DNA of 64,000 nt, from positions 3,589,269 to 3,653,268 of the forward strand of contig NC_066835.1 of assembly GCF_001640805.2 (NCBI RefSeq), read 5' to 3'. The position numbers were made by a program, and so were the translations under genes. The notes below the pieces were generated by a model, which saw nothing but the letters and a program-made list of their open reading frames with translations, had not been told where the DNA came from and made no database searches. Shown here in pieces: positions 1 to 12,065 of the stretch. The stretch comes from Lates calcarifer. Its lineage: Eukaryota; Chordata; Actinopteri; Centropomidae. Position 1 is the first letter of the stretch, and the number at the start of each line of letters is the position of its first letter.

Positions 1-1004
1 TTCTTGTTGATGGGCTGCTCTACCTGGTGAACTGACTGCTAACATGCTAGCAAGCTGAGGGAGTGTATTAATATTCCTGGGGACCTAAGTGTTTCCAGAT
101 GAAACCATAGGAGAGGTCTTTGGGAATGAAGTGCATCCTTTTGTTTGTAGTTGACAAAATGAAGGCCACAAGGAAAAGAACACTCTACCTAAAGTAAAAT
201 ATGGCGGAGGTTCTATCATGCTGAGTGTCTGCTTTGCTGCCTTTGGTACTGGGGACATTGAATGTATCAAAAATGTGTATGGAGCACGCTGTAACAAAAC
301 TACATGGAACCAATAACCATGCAAACTGTGCAACCTGGTCACAATTTATCAGAGCACACTCAGCTAGTGTGCCATGATGTGGTGTGTGGTCTAATGTGGC
401 ATCTTCACCCATTAAAAACTGGCTACTTTTAGAAGTAATACATGTGAATTGTTTCTGTAAGCATTACTTTCGTCTAATATGGGCAAATGCAAGTTCAGTG
501 AGATTTGTTTCGAGACCAGTGCATTTAGTGCTTTGATGAAGCCTGTTGAAAATGCCAAATAATTTGGAGCCCACTGTACCTTGTGGAAGAAAACATTCAA
601 TTTAGGAACTTTGGGTTTAAAGGCATCAGAGTCTCATGGGTACTCAGAAAAAACATTAAGCCGCCGTAAAAAGCCAATATGCAAATGCCTGCCATCACCC
701 AATATTGTTCTATATTCACATTGGGAGCATCACCAAAGTCTGGCCCCAGCGCAACCCACTCTTTGCAACTGTCTTTGTTGCTAAAGGTTCTAGCACCAAA
801 TATTAGTGAATGGTGCCAATAATTATGTCTGGGGTAGATTTTGTGTGTGTATTATTTCACTAACATGCAAGTTTGTTTTATTGTTTCATTAGGCTTGGAC
901 ATTTTATTAAAATATTCTGGTCATACAAAATTGGTTCATTTGCTGAAGATATCCTGAGTTATGTACTTGAAATTCAGGGGTGCTGATAATTTTGACCAGG
1001 ACTG
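1..1004 (+). mobile_element. Tc1/mariner-type DNA transposon, 3' part, decayed
   Basis: The stretch ends at 972-1004 in a sequence of the form GGGGTGCTGATAATTTTGAC followed by CAGGACTG and a TA dinucleotide. I recognise this as the right terminal inverted repeat of fish Tc1-like elements, which insert at TA. Bases 160-275 read in one plus frame as a transposase remnant containing NTLPKVKYGGGSIML and CFAAFGTG, resembling the Tc1 transposase block VKHGGGSVMLWGCFAASGTG. The frame is then broken by stops and shifts. A second, imperfect copy of the terminal motif (GGTGCCAATAATTATGTC) lies at 813-830, about 165 bases inside the end, as in Tc1 elements with repeated motifs in their ends. The 5' end lies outside the window. 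The minus-strand open frames here are antisense shadows. The element is inactive. Confidence 0.72.
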
Positions 1005-4000
1005 TATGTATAGAAAAACAAAATATTTGATACACTATATTATTCAGCCGTACAATCCACTGTCCTCTCTCTGTCTCGCTGTTTCTCAGTTCCTCTGTCC
1101 TTTCCTTTTCATCTCAGTCTTTTTCTTCCCTACTGCCTCCCTTCTATCGTGTCTCTTATTCCTTCTTTCATTACTTCACTCCACATCTCTCTTTGCCTCT
1201 CCCTTACCGGCTCTGTTGCTCCCTTTGCCTCAGGATATATTTTCATACCTTTTTTCGCTCACGGCATCTCTTCCCTGCTTTATACAGTACAGACCTTAGT
1301 TTTTCTTTCTCACTCTTGCTCTCTCGCATGCTCTTTTCACTAGGGAATCAATACAATCTACAGATTCTGCTGGAATCCTGATACATAAAAACATACCTAC
1401 AATATATACCATTTCCACAGAATAAGTTGAATGCCAGGTTGATTCTCATTCCAAAGAGGATACGTGTTTCCCCGCTCTGCTGTTAGCGTCCTCTTTTACC
1501 TTTATTCGTGATGGCACAATTCAATGACCGCCTTCTTTTGGCACACAGAGGACCCTCTTCAGGGGTCAGGTCATATGTAAGGTGACAGATCTGTAAAAGA
1601 AAGTGACGGAGTGCCTGGATGTGTGAAATACCCAGTGATCCATACTTGACAGGGACCTGTTAAAATCCCATTTGCTTAACGTTGTGTTGCCCTGGAAAAA
1701 TGCATTGCCCTCCTGGGGGAAATGAACAGATACTCTGATGTGTTTTTACGAAAGTGCATTCTATGTATCATATATCTTAGTGGGTAATAACAGTTTTCTA
1801 TATGAGGGAAACCTGCTGCTGCTCTGCTGGCTACAACTGAAGACGTCATTGTAGAGTTGGAACTACTTTCTACTAGAGTAACAGGGCCTTACAAAAACTT
1901 TTGACATCACTTCCTATTGACTATCTAGGGTTTCTGGACAGAAATGTTGCTTTTGAATCTTTAATGTTGAAATGCTTAAAGCACCACAAACATTAATCCA
2001 TTCACTGCCATTGTTTCAGAGTGGAAGCAGAAATCTGAGAGACATTTCTTAAAACTTGGGTAAATATAACCAAGATCTACTGTTAATGGAGCAAATATGT
2101 TTTTGGGTGAACTTGCCTTTTAGAGAGGGACCATTTATGATTTGAATTTAATTCATTATTTGACTGGGTACACATACTGACAAGCCAGTAATTAGTTTTC
2201 AGCTATTTTTCACTTGTTATTAAAGCTTTAAATGTGGACATAAAAGTCAACTGTCCGTTATTGGCTCCAGCAGCTAAAAATAGCCAATCATTGGCGTTCC
2301 TCTAAATCCAACCAGGCTAATTAAAGCCATTACATTTTGTGTGCATAGAATATGTCACGTATTTGTGCCAGACTGGGGCTGCAAAATCAGCACCTATTGA
2401 TTGCAGATTTGCAGAATTGACCGAAGTGTGGGCCCCAGCTGCATTGATCTTTTTGCCTCCTCCTGTGGTACGTGCCATTTTTACTGCCCACCACCTCACA
2501 ATAACCACATTGCTTCAAACTGACGTCCAATCAATGTCACGCCACACATTGGTAGATCGAATTGTTTGATATTGTTTGTGTAGGAACAAAGATGATCAGA
2601 TTGTGGTCCTTCATAGCTGGTGGTGTTCGTCTGGTCTGTGCTGATGTCTTTTTGTGTTCTCGGGAATAGAAATGTGTGGCGCCAGGATTAGAGAGTTACT
2701 CTGCTGCAACAGGGTCCTCTTCAAATCAATACTAGCAAAATGCTGACCTCATGGTTCATTTGTTAGTGTGGTAGAGTTCTCAGAAATAGACAGTGGCATT
2801 CATTAACTTGCCTCCACCCCCTTCGGCACACCACCAGCTGTACCTGAAATGATCTGTAGTAAAGGTCTTCCTCTGTGTTCATGAGTGTCTCCTTAGAATT
2901 AATTTCCACCTCATGTCGCAGATACACATGGTGCACGTAGTATGAAAGCAATCCCTGCCACATATGCACATCTTCTATAAACATATGTTCATACAAAATT
3001 AGCATATGCAGCCAAAATTATTCTGGGGTATGTACATGAAACAGATGTATTGATAATTCATTGACGGGTGATATGTGATGATATGTGTTGTCTTTGAAAC
3101 ACTGGGGATGATTTTGTTTCTGCTTCGCCTCACTCATGCTCTTAGAAGGGAATTTAAAAATTCAGACTGAAATGGAGACAAATAGTTTGAAACCCTATTG
3201 GCAGTTCTGAATTATTTATTTAGCTTGGATGTCAGTGCCTTGTGTAGTAACTCAGCAGAATACTTATCAAAACGTTTCCAGTGCATAATCTTAAGCTTTT
3301 GTCGACAGACATTCTGCAGCAGTCTCAGCAACAGTTCTTGAATGAAGGTGACCACCACTGTTGAGTTTCAGTTCAGGTTCACACTGTCTTCTTTTAACTC
3401 TAAACTCTTATATCTTATATCCTTGCTTCTGTTCCTTCCATCTATCTTATGTACTTAGTGCATGAACAATGAGTCTGTGTCTCTTAACTGGGTGGTCTGA
3501 TTGATCACCTCAGCTAAACGCCCTGGCCTATAAATCAGTACCTTGCCCCACTCAGCCCGTTAATCAGGTCTGCCGACAAAGACAACGAGACAATTAAAGA
3601 AACATTGGTAGGCCTTAAAAGATACTCTCCTTTAATTGCCACAGCAGTTTATTAGGGACTTGGGCAAGCTCAACCTAAGCCTCCATTAACCCTGAGATTT
3701 AAGAGGCAAGAAGCTAGCTGGAAGGGGGGCTTAGTGTAACCTGGAGGGAAGATGGGATGATGGGCAGCATTTAATTTGCACAAATGATAGGTTTTTACAT
3801 CCATTTTATGTTTATGCTGTTTGAATCCACTTATTGTAATTGCTCTGGAGCATGCTTTAAATCCTACCTTTTTAAATCTGAGAGTTGAGCTGCATTTCAA
3901 AGAATGTTTTGTCCTTCTACAAAATTAATCATAGGATTAGTCAGAATAATGTCCATAAACTTAGTGACTTAATGAGTTTGCATATGGATTTTATCTTTGT

Positions 4001-5292
4001 CCAATGAGGCACAATTATTTTGCTTATGCTTTTGTTATGGTAAGGTTCGTTAAACTTCACCTCACTTCCTGCCTCTTATATTTCACATATGCTGCGTTTT
4101 ATGTTTTTTCTTTTTTTTCTCCAGAGATGTTCTCACTCATTTCCCTTCACTTTATCTTATTTAATTCATACATTTTTTTTTAGTTATTTCTCTGTAATGT
4201 GGCATTTGTCATGTTTTCATTTCACTCACTTCATTCCATTTGTTTATTTATTTATATCTACTATTTATTTATATATGACAAGATAAATCTATAGATATAG
4301 ATTCGATTATAACAAATTATAACAAATCTTTTCACTTTGTTTTGTTTCATTTTATTTTATTTTACTTTACCTCACCTTTGCCTCACCTTACTTCACTTCT
4401 TTTCTGCACATTTTAACGTATGATATATAATGTGTCTTTTTTAAATATGTTTTCACTGTCTCACTTAATCTTATCTATGTTGTGCAAGTATGCAGGTACA
4501 ATGTAATTTCAGTTTTCAAATCAGTTTTCATTTCATTTATTTGTGTATCTATGTATGTATTTGTATGTATATTTAGAGTTTTGTCACATTCTTTCTGTAC
4601 ACCTCCAGAAACTATTAATATAACAGCACAGTGGCTGCAGTGGACAGTCTGTTCTGTTTCTGTTTTGAGAGATCCAATCCTTTCATCCCTCATTACCAGG
4701 AAAAAAAAAAAAAAAAACTACTTGGGGGTTAAAATTAACTCTTTGAAAATCCAGCATCATCTCTCCTGTCTTGATCTAAATCACAAATTGGCCCTCTTAT
4801 GATCTGCATGAGAAAAGCAGGCCTGGGATGATGTGGAGATGGCCTGCTCCAGCCAGGCCTGTGGGCCTGATGAAAGCACCGCCACCTTTGATGTTATGAC
4901 AAGGACTGATGAGCACTTCACACCGTGTCTTCTCTTGATCTCATGCATTCACTGGGTGCGTGTATGTGGCTGTGTATTTTTAGAAAGCAACTGTAACCTC
5001 ATGCATAAAGTATAAACTCCCATACACATAAACAAATCATTATGCAAAGGTTATATGGGCAGACAGATAAGAGAGACATGGTTACCCTATAGGACATGAG
5101 TAATTGTGAGCTTTTTGTTATTGATGTAGGTATAATGTATAAAGAAATCTTTGTTTCAGACAGTGCACAGGACTGCTCATCAGTATGAACCTGAGCATAC
5201 AGAAACACCATCTTATATATTCTGATTTGAATGTTTTGTGTGAAGACATGTTTTGGTTCTAAAGCTATTTTTGTGTCTTCATCTGTCCACAG
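1005..5292 (+). other. TRAPPC9 intron (3' part), no gene seen
   Basis: This is the end of the intron preceding the first visible TRAPPC9 exon. I looked for an upstream exon and found none. It holds a pyrimidine-rich stretch (about 1060-1330), T-rich pentamer-like sequence (about 4320-4400, variants of TTTTA and TCACC) and a run of 17 A at 4701-4717. It ends in a pyrimidine-rich tract and CAG at 5290-5292, a normal U2-type acceptor. Confidence 0.7.
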
Positions 5293-5403
5293 CACCCGCC
5301 AGTGTCATCTACTGCTCGACATCTTCAACCCCACAGAGCACGAGCTCACCGTCAGCGCCAAGAACAACCAGGACCTGGTTCTCCATGCCAGCGAGTGCCA
5401 GAG
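5293..5403 (+). CDS. trappc9: TRAPPC9 internal exon (first of three visible)
   Basis: TRAPPC9 is the TRAPPII-specific subunit homologous to yeast Trs120. TRAPPII is a Golgi/endosomal tethering and Rab-activating complex, and mammalian TRAPPC9 (NIBP) is also reported to act in NF-kB signalling. After one base completing a split codon, the exon reads [18 protein letters not shown] and later VLHASECQ. This closely matches my recollection of the vertebrate protein ([27 protein letters not shown]). The acceptor is CAG at 5290-5292 and the donor is GTGAGT at 5404. The exon enters with two bases of a codon already supplied and leaves after AG, so the Arg codon is completed by the G that opens the next exon. 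It belongs to the C-terminal part of the protein, where the family has beta-sandwich domains. No frame disruption is seen. Confidence 0.95.
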
Positions 5404-8149
5404 GTGAGTGGAAAGTTTCTCTTTCTGCATAACAAGTGGATAGGGTCTTACCATGTAACATACAGTGATGAATAAAATGTTTAAAGATTATTTAGTTTAT
5501 TTCTTCATTCTTTTTTTTTTTTTTTTTTAAGTTTTTTAGCATGAAAACACAGATGATGATGATTTCTTTGTATTTGGTTAATGCTCCTTTATTAAGGCAA
5601 CACACTTATTTCATGTTTTCACCAACGACCTAAACATCAGGTATGATTAACTGACAGCTACTGTCCAAATTTATGTCACAGTCCATAGACTGGTGACTTG
5701 GGCTGATAAATATGTCATTAGGAAAGCATTAAAGCAGCTAGCAAGCAAGCAAGTTGCGATGCCACTATGTTTCCAGAGGACGTAAATTTCTTTGGAAAGT
5801 TGAAGGTTGTGTGACTGATGTATGAAAAATCTAAACATCACATTAGCCTGGGTAACATTAAATGCTTAGTAATAAATCAGGACAACACTGGAGTTTAAGC
5901 CTTTTAAATAATACCAGGATAAAATGTATTCCAGCATAGAAATAGCAGACTCACACATGTAAGCATCATATTCATTATAAATTGATGTCTGACAGTATGC
6001 TCTAAAAGAAACTGATATATTGGCTTTTTAGTGTCTGGCAGACTGGACAGTTACTGCCTCCAACAGCTTATGACAGAGTTTTCTACTTTCAGTGTGTAAA
6101 AGCTGCAGTAACCCTTCATCACTATGCCTTAAGGGCCTGATAGTTCACCTAATAGAATTTTATTCATCTTAGTTTTGATGCTTCTTCTCAGAGTTTTCCT
6201 CTTTTCTACAAACCATTTAAATTTTTGAGATACCAATTTAGTCCCAAACTAGTTGGTTCCTAGGGGTCTTTCTTAGGTTTTTGTTTGTCACCTTCTTTTA
6301 CACAGACATACCTGCACACATGCACATACATCACATACACACCCTCTCCTTGTTTCTGTAGATTTCCTCAGCCTCTCTCTCTTTTGCTCAGCTCGCCATT
6401 TCACTGGAAAATGGCAAATTATGATTCCTGTCAGCGCCGTCTCTCCACTGCATCCTTAGCCACGAACAGAGGTACACTGTTGGTGACTCATAGGCCTTTC
6501 TCCGCAGGGGTGGAATGTTATTATTTGAGGGGAATTAGACGGGTGGAAAGGGATCTTTTCAAACAGAGCCAAACAGCTCATCACTTAGCTCACTCTACAT
6601 AATCTTTCCAGTGCAGAAATGAGCTGTTAAGATCAACAAGCTTACTGTTCCAGCATTTTGTCACTTTGATTGTCCACAAAAAAGATAACTTCAGAAGTCC
6701 CTAAAAAGGATGTATGTGGAGATGCTTTTAAATTTACTCCTGTGGTTTATGGATTAGCTGGGTGCAGTGGTTTATCATTAGGTGGGATTCCATCCACCTC
6801 TTTTTATGTGCCTGTTCAACTAATAAAAAAATCCTGCAGTGTAAACACCAGAAATTCAAATAAAATAGAAATGTTTTTACTCTTGGCTGAGGTGGAAAAA
6901 TTGGCATGTGGACAAAAGAACCAAACTTAGCAGATAAATCATGACGTATGTGAATCGATGAAAAGAAAAGATGAAAAATAGCTGCAGATGAAAACAGATC
7001 TGTGTGGAGTGATGAGGAGACAATAATGTTCCTTCCACACAACAACAGAAATTTCACACTTCCCTCATTTTTTCTACATTCTTTCCTGTGTTTGACTGGT
7101 GCTTGGTGTTTGACTAAACCTGGCTCATTGCCACTGACTGGAAAAATAGCGCCATCAGCTGTCTATCTCACCAAATCAGCTCCTAATATTTGCATAATGG
7201 TAGTGGATGGAAACGCGTCTTCACTCTCATTTTCTTCTGCTAATTCTCTCAAAATTCTGTAAAAATTTGCTCAGTGTTTGGATGAAAACCCACATATTGC
7301 TAAAGTGGGAGAGTAAAAGACATGAGAAGTGTGTCATCACACACCCTGTGCTGCTTTGTTGTATTTGGGAGTAGTGATACTATATGTATTGCTCAGTGGT
7401 TTTACTGTTGCAGTCTTAGTTGGTCTGGTATGACCAGTAGCTTATTGTGTTAGCTAATGTAACTGATAATTTTGTGTAATTGACATCACCACATCAGTTC
7501 ACTGATTTTTGAAACCTCTCAGCTGTTACAAAATGTTGTCGCATTTACCATTATCCCATTATTGTCACTTGTGGTCTTGAGGTTTTGTATTAAACTACTT
7601 TTTCTGATTAACTCAGAAGTAGCTTGCTACTTTCAATGGAGGTGTGGTATTGCTGTAGATAAGCTGTTTCCAATATAGAATCTTTTTTTCTTCTTAGAGC
7701 AGACTATTCCCCAGCTGTACACCAAGGTTAGGCTTTGATATAGTATATGTGCTATCATACCCACAGTGGAACCTGGTGACTGCTGGTTATATCCACCATG
7801 TTCCTATCTTTGCTGTGCTCTTTTTTGCTGTACTCCTTAAACATATGGATATTAGCGAATAAAGAAATATCTGGCAATGACAAGCACAACTGTGCTGCCA
7901 TTTTGCCATTTTCAGGAGCCTGTTAAGAGAGATTTTGATCTCAGAGTCCCACGCTGGTTATCTATTTACCACCCACTGCTCTGTCTGTGAAACACAAGCA
8001 ATATGTATGACTTTGCCAGACAGAAAGTACCATCAAAAGTTGAATGAATACAAACATGTAATATATGTAGTGATGGATTAGACTTTTGTCTTTTCAGTGA
8101 TTGTGGTTATATAAAAAAAAGAAGGTGTACAGAGTATTTTCATTTTCTG

Positions 8150-8740
8150 TTTCTTGACTTAACTTTTACTCCACTACATTTACTTACTACTACTTACTTA
8201 CTATATCATATCATATAGTAGCTACTTTACAAAAACAAAAACATATGATAAGTGGTGAAATACAACACATGGTTCAGGATTAAACCAGTGGCTTCCAGCC
8301 TGTCTCAGTCTGGTTGGTCCTTGTCACGTTTCAAATGTTTTTGAGTTTCCTGCTCCACTAAATAGACATTTCCCCTCCAAGTGGTTTAATTTTTGTTTGA
8401 GGCTCAAAGAAATGAAATGAGTTGAGCACTGAGAGAGTTATTTCTCAAAAGCAAAGATTAAAGGAAAGTCTGAAAAATGAGTACAAATTTCTGTGGTAGA
8501 GCTTTGTGTTTCTTCTTTCCTGAGGACCTCTCAGATTTATCTTGTAACCTTTTGGAGAGCGTGATCCTCAGGACTAAACCTAATTATACAGAAAGTAATA
8601 AAGTAATTAAAACACCTAAACCAGACACAACTGGTTATGGTGCTTACACACTGATACACCAGTATTAACAATCTAATGATACGATATGTAATGATATATC
8701 AATCACAAGAAACATTTTGCAGTGCAACAAGTGCCATCTT
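8150..8740 (+). repeat. Interspersed teleost repeat, apparently interrupted by a second repeat
   Basis: The segment at 8157-8280 (TTTTACTCCACTACATTTAC at 8165-8184, later AACATATGATAAGTG) and the segment at about 8595-8735 (AGTAATTAAAAC, later ACACTGATACACCAGTATTA) resemble consecutive parts of one common percomorph repeat. Between them, about 8285-8590 begins TTAAACCAGTGGCTTCCAGC. That looks like a different fish repeat family, which suggests a nested insertion. A perfect 8-base inverted repeat (TACTATAT/ATATAGTA) sits at 8199-8220. The family assignment is from memory, and I cannot name it. Confidence 0.45.
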
Positions 8741-11490
8741 TAATAGTGTATATTTACACCATCAAACATCTATGTTTTGCTGATAATACATCTGAAGTTT
8801 TACTTAGTTTACTTTCTGACCCAGACTCATTGAACAGAGTGGAAATTGAAAACAGTGGTGCGTTAAAAACCATGTTGTGTTATGCAAGCATTGCAACTAT
8901 GGAAGCCTATGGAAGATTTCAGGGTAGATGTACACATCGATGCTGAGTGGGTGACACTTCTGACACACCTACCAAATGAGAGAAAACTTACCTCAAAGTG
9001 TTTGTTCAACCCAGAAACCATGGCAAAATGGTGCACACCGCTTTCAGATTGAATGTGCTCCTGGTCTACTGCTCGTCTCTCACTGAGGCCTCAAGCAAGA
9101 TTATTATCTGCAAGAACACGTCACTATGGCTGACTCACAGGCTAGCAAGCTCACTACATTAGTTGAGACAGTGTACGTGACTGGGATATAGGTGTAGGGC
9201 TGTGCAGAGCATGGTTTGTTTGGAGTCTCATTCTAATGTTAGCTTGATTTCCTGAACCTCCATATTGTAGCTTTGAGTATGATTTTGATTATAGGACTTT
9301 TACTTTTGATCAAGTATTTTAACAGTGTTGTATTGTTACTCTGATTACATCTTTCACACTGTCCAGGGAAAACGCATAGCAGAGTATACAACTCACTGGG
9401 TAAAGGATTGAATAAAATCAATTAAAAGAGAAATGAAACTATCTCAGATATAAGTTTCTATCATGAGGCTTAGATTTTAGTGCATTCTTCAGCTCTTTTC
9501 AGTCAGGCCATCTGTCACTGTTATATAATTACCCAAATTGCCAAGATTCACTTTACCCATCTCTTAACGATACACTCATAAGTCAATGTTATATACAGGA
9601 GCTTAAGTAGAGGTCAGAATGCATAATGCGCCAGTTCTATAACTGATTTAGAAAACATTGTGTCTCTAAGAATTGATACAATATGACACAATGTGCCTCT
9701 GAGGCAAAAATGTCCAGTCCGGTAACAACTGCAGATGTATATATATATAGACATACATGTCTTTTTCCCCCTTTGACTGACATTCCCTGTAGACACAGCT
9801 GTTACTTTTGACTCCACCAATCAGCTCCTCCATCCTGTAGAGATTTCTCTTGAAGCCTGACAGACACATAAATTCATTACCAGAAGATTAGCTCAGATCC
9901 AGCATATTGATTCTTTTCACAGCAAACAGTATTTTTGTAGACACCCCTATGAGGCAGAGAACAGTGGATGCAGCCCCACTCATCCCCAGCTCAGTTCTGG
10001 CAACATGCTGATCATTTCCTTTGACACGCACCCAGCGCACGCACACATTATTCAGAGCGGGGTAGGATTTTGCATACAGAGAGAAACAGGGCCACAGACT
10101 CGGAGATCTTCGTCTGCTGAACCATATTGCGCTTGTCTCTCCAACTCATCCTCTCTCAACATCAGATGGCCCTGTCATTTCATATTTCGTTCCTGTTTTA
10201 TGATGAATGAGGTGTCAGGCGCAAGATGTTTTCTGGAGTCTTCGTCCAGGACGGGTGAAACTAAGGCTTCAATCCGACAGTCGCAAAAATGACTCTGTCA
10301 ATCATCCACACTTTCCTCCTACTACAAATGATTTTTAATTGTTTCCATTGAGCCTTTTCATGGCTGTACAAATAGAAACAGGAGAAAAAGCCTTCCAGGC
10401 ATGGAGGGAAATATGCAGCTTCAACCAGAGTTTTAATAGTGTCTGTATGAGGGGAACATGAGGACAGCAACAGGCAGCTGTTTCCATCTACTGGTACAGC
10501 CACATTTAAGTTGTTTCAGATAGTGACAGGATATAACTTACATTTATTGAATGCTTCTACTGAAAAACAAAGAGCTTATAGGGTGTGTCTGAGCCATAAG
10601 TTTAGTTTGTGGAGTGTGTAGTCTCTCCCTGTGAAGACGACATGAGGAGAGAGGATAACAGGTTGAGCGACAGAGCACTGCTTTCATCTTCTCATATCAT
10701 TCACAGACATGTCTTTTACAAGGTCTTTATACCCTTGATGGTGTTCTTTAATGGCGAATGAAAAAAAAAGTGAAGCACCTCAGAATGTGGATGGTCACTT
10801 TGATGTTTGGAAGCCTGACAAGGTTCCTAAAGGCTGCCGTGACACCACACAGTGATATCCAAACTTTTATTTTTTCCATGTTTGCTTTGAACAAAGTGGG
10901 ACAGAGAGAACAGGACATGAAGAGGCTGTGTAACTTTCTTTTTTTGTAGTTAGATCTTGGATATTTTCCTGACCTAATGGGATTTGTGGTGGAACAGCAT
11001 TTACAGTATGGGACTCACATCAAGAGTGGTTGATTTGTAAATATAGGATGGAATTTTATGCAATTTCCTTAATCAGTATTGGACTGAATAGGATTGAATA
11101 CTCCACCTAAATTTACCCCTTCATTTTCATTGTCACTTGAGTCACTTGAATCAGACTTTCACACAGCTCCCTTTGGAACCAAACTTTATACATTTTTTTT
11201 TCCACATATACTGTTTTGCTCCTCAACATCTGTAAAATTGGTGGAGTTGGCCCACAATCGCCAGAAAATCCAAGGAAATTGAATGTTTGAGCAATAATTT
11301 GAACATAATATAAATGATAACAAAATAATGCCTTCACATAAAATTACTAAGCTCCAAATCGGTTTTGTGCTGTTGAACAGATGGTCAGCCAAGTTACAAA
11401 TGTTAGTATAACAAATCATGCTGCACAATTTCCAGTTTTCACTTGAAGACATGAATTAGATGAGACAAACACACTGGGCAGCTCCAAAAG

Positions 11491-11930
11491 TCAGTCTGTC
11501 AGTCAGTCCACAGCTTTGGTCCCGACTGAAAAGTCTCAAGACATATCGATTTGATTGCCATGAAATTTTAAAGAGACATTTGTGGTCCCCAGAGGTTGAA
11601 TCCTACTTACATTTGGTGATCCCATGACTTTTCCTCTAGTGCCACCATGAGGTTGACATTTGTGGATTTGAGTGAAATGTCTTGACAATTATGGATTTGG
11701 ATTGCTATGATGAAATTTGCCAGACATTTATGTCCCCCTCAGGATGAATTGTAATGACTTGATGGTCCCTTGACATTGCCTCTGGTGTCACCATAGAGTG
11801 AAAGCTTCAGTTTGTCCAAAACTTAAACTAATTTAAAAACCTGCAACAGGAATGACATTCCCATTGGCCTTAAGTGTATTTTATGTTTTATGCTAATTAA
11901 CTAATTAAAGCTGCTGAAAACACCTGCTCA
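11491..11930 (+). repeat. Interspersed teleost repeat with two internal related units
   Basis: Two related units of about 130-140 bases follow each other. The first carries GATTGCCATGAAATT at 11555 and GGTGATCCCATGACTTTTCC at 11617. The second carries GATTGCTATGATGAAATTTG at 11701 and GATGGTCCCTTGACATTGCC at 11761. The flanking text (CAGTCTGTCAGTCAGTCC; ATGACATTCCCATTGGCC) fits a very common percomorph interspersed repeat that I recognise but cannot name. There is no coding capacity. A fragment of what looks like the distal part of the same family lies in reverse orientation near 62.2 kb. Confidence 0.6.
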
Positions 11931-12010
11931 GGTGGAACAGATGTCCTAGGGATCTGTTTTCTACTAACTTTACTAGCCAGGGAATCATTAAAAATAATAC
12001 TTCCACCGAT

Positions 12011-12065
12011 GAGGTGAGGTGAATTGAATCGAATCGAGTCAAGTCAAGTCAAGTCGAGTTGAGTC
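12011..12065 (+). repeat. Degenerate pentamer tandem repeat (GAGTC/AAGTC)
   Basis: This is a run of five-base units, starting GAGGT GAGGT GAATT GAATC GAATC and continuing GAGTC AAGTC AAGTC AAGTC. It is a simple sequence repeat, seen directly. Confidence 0.85.
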
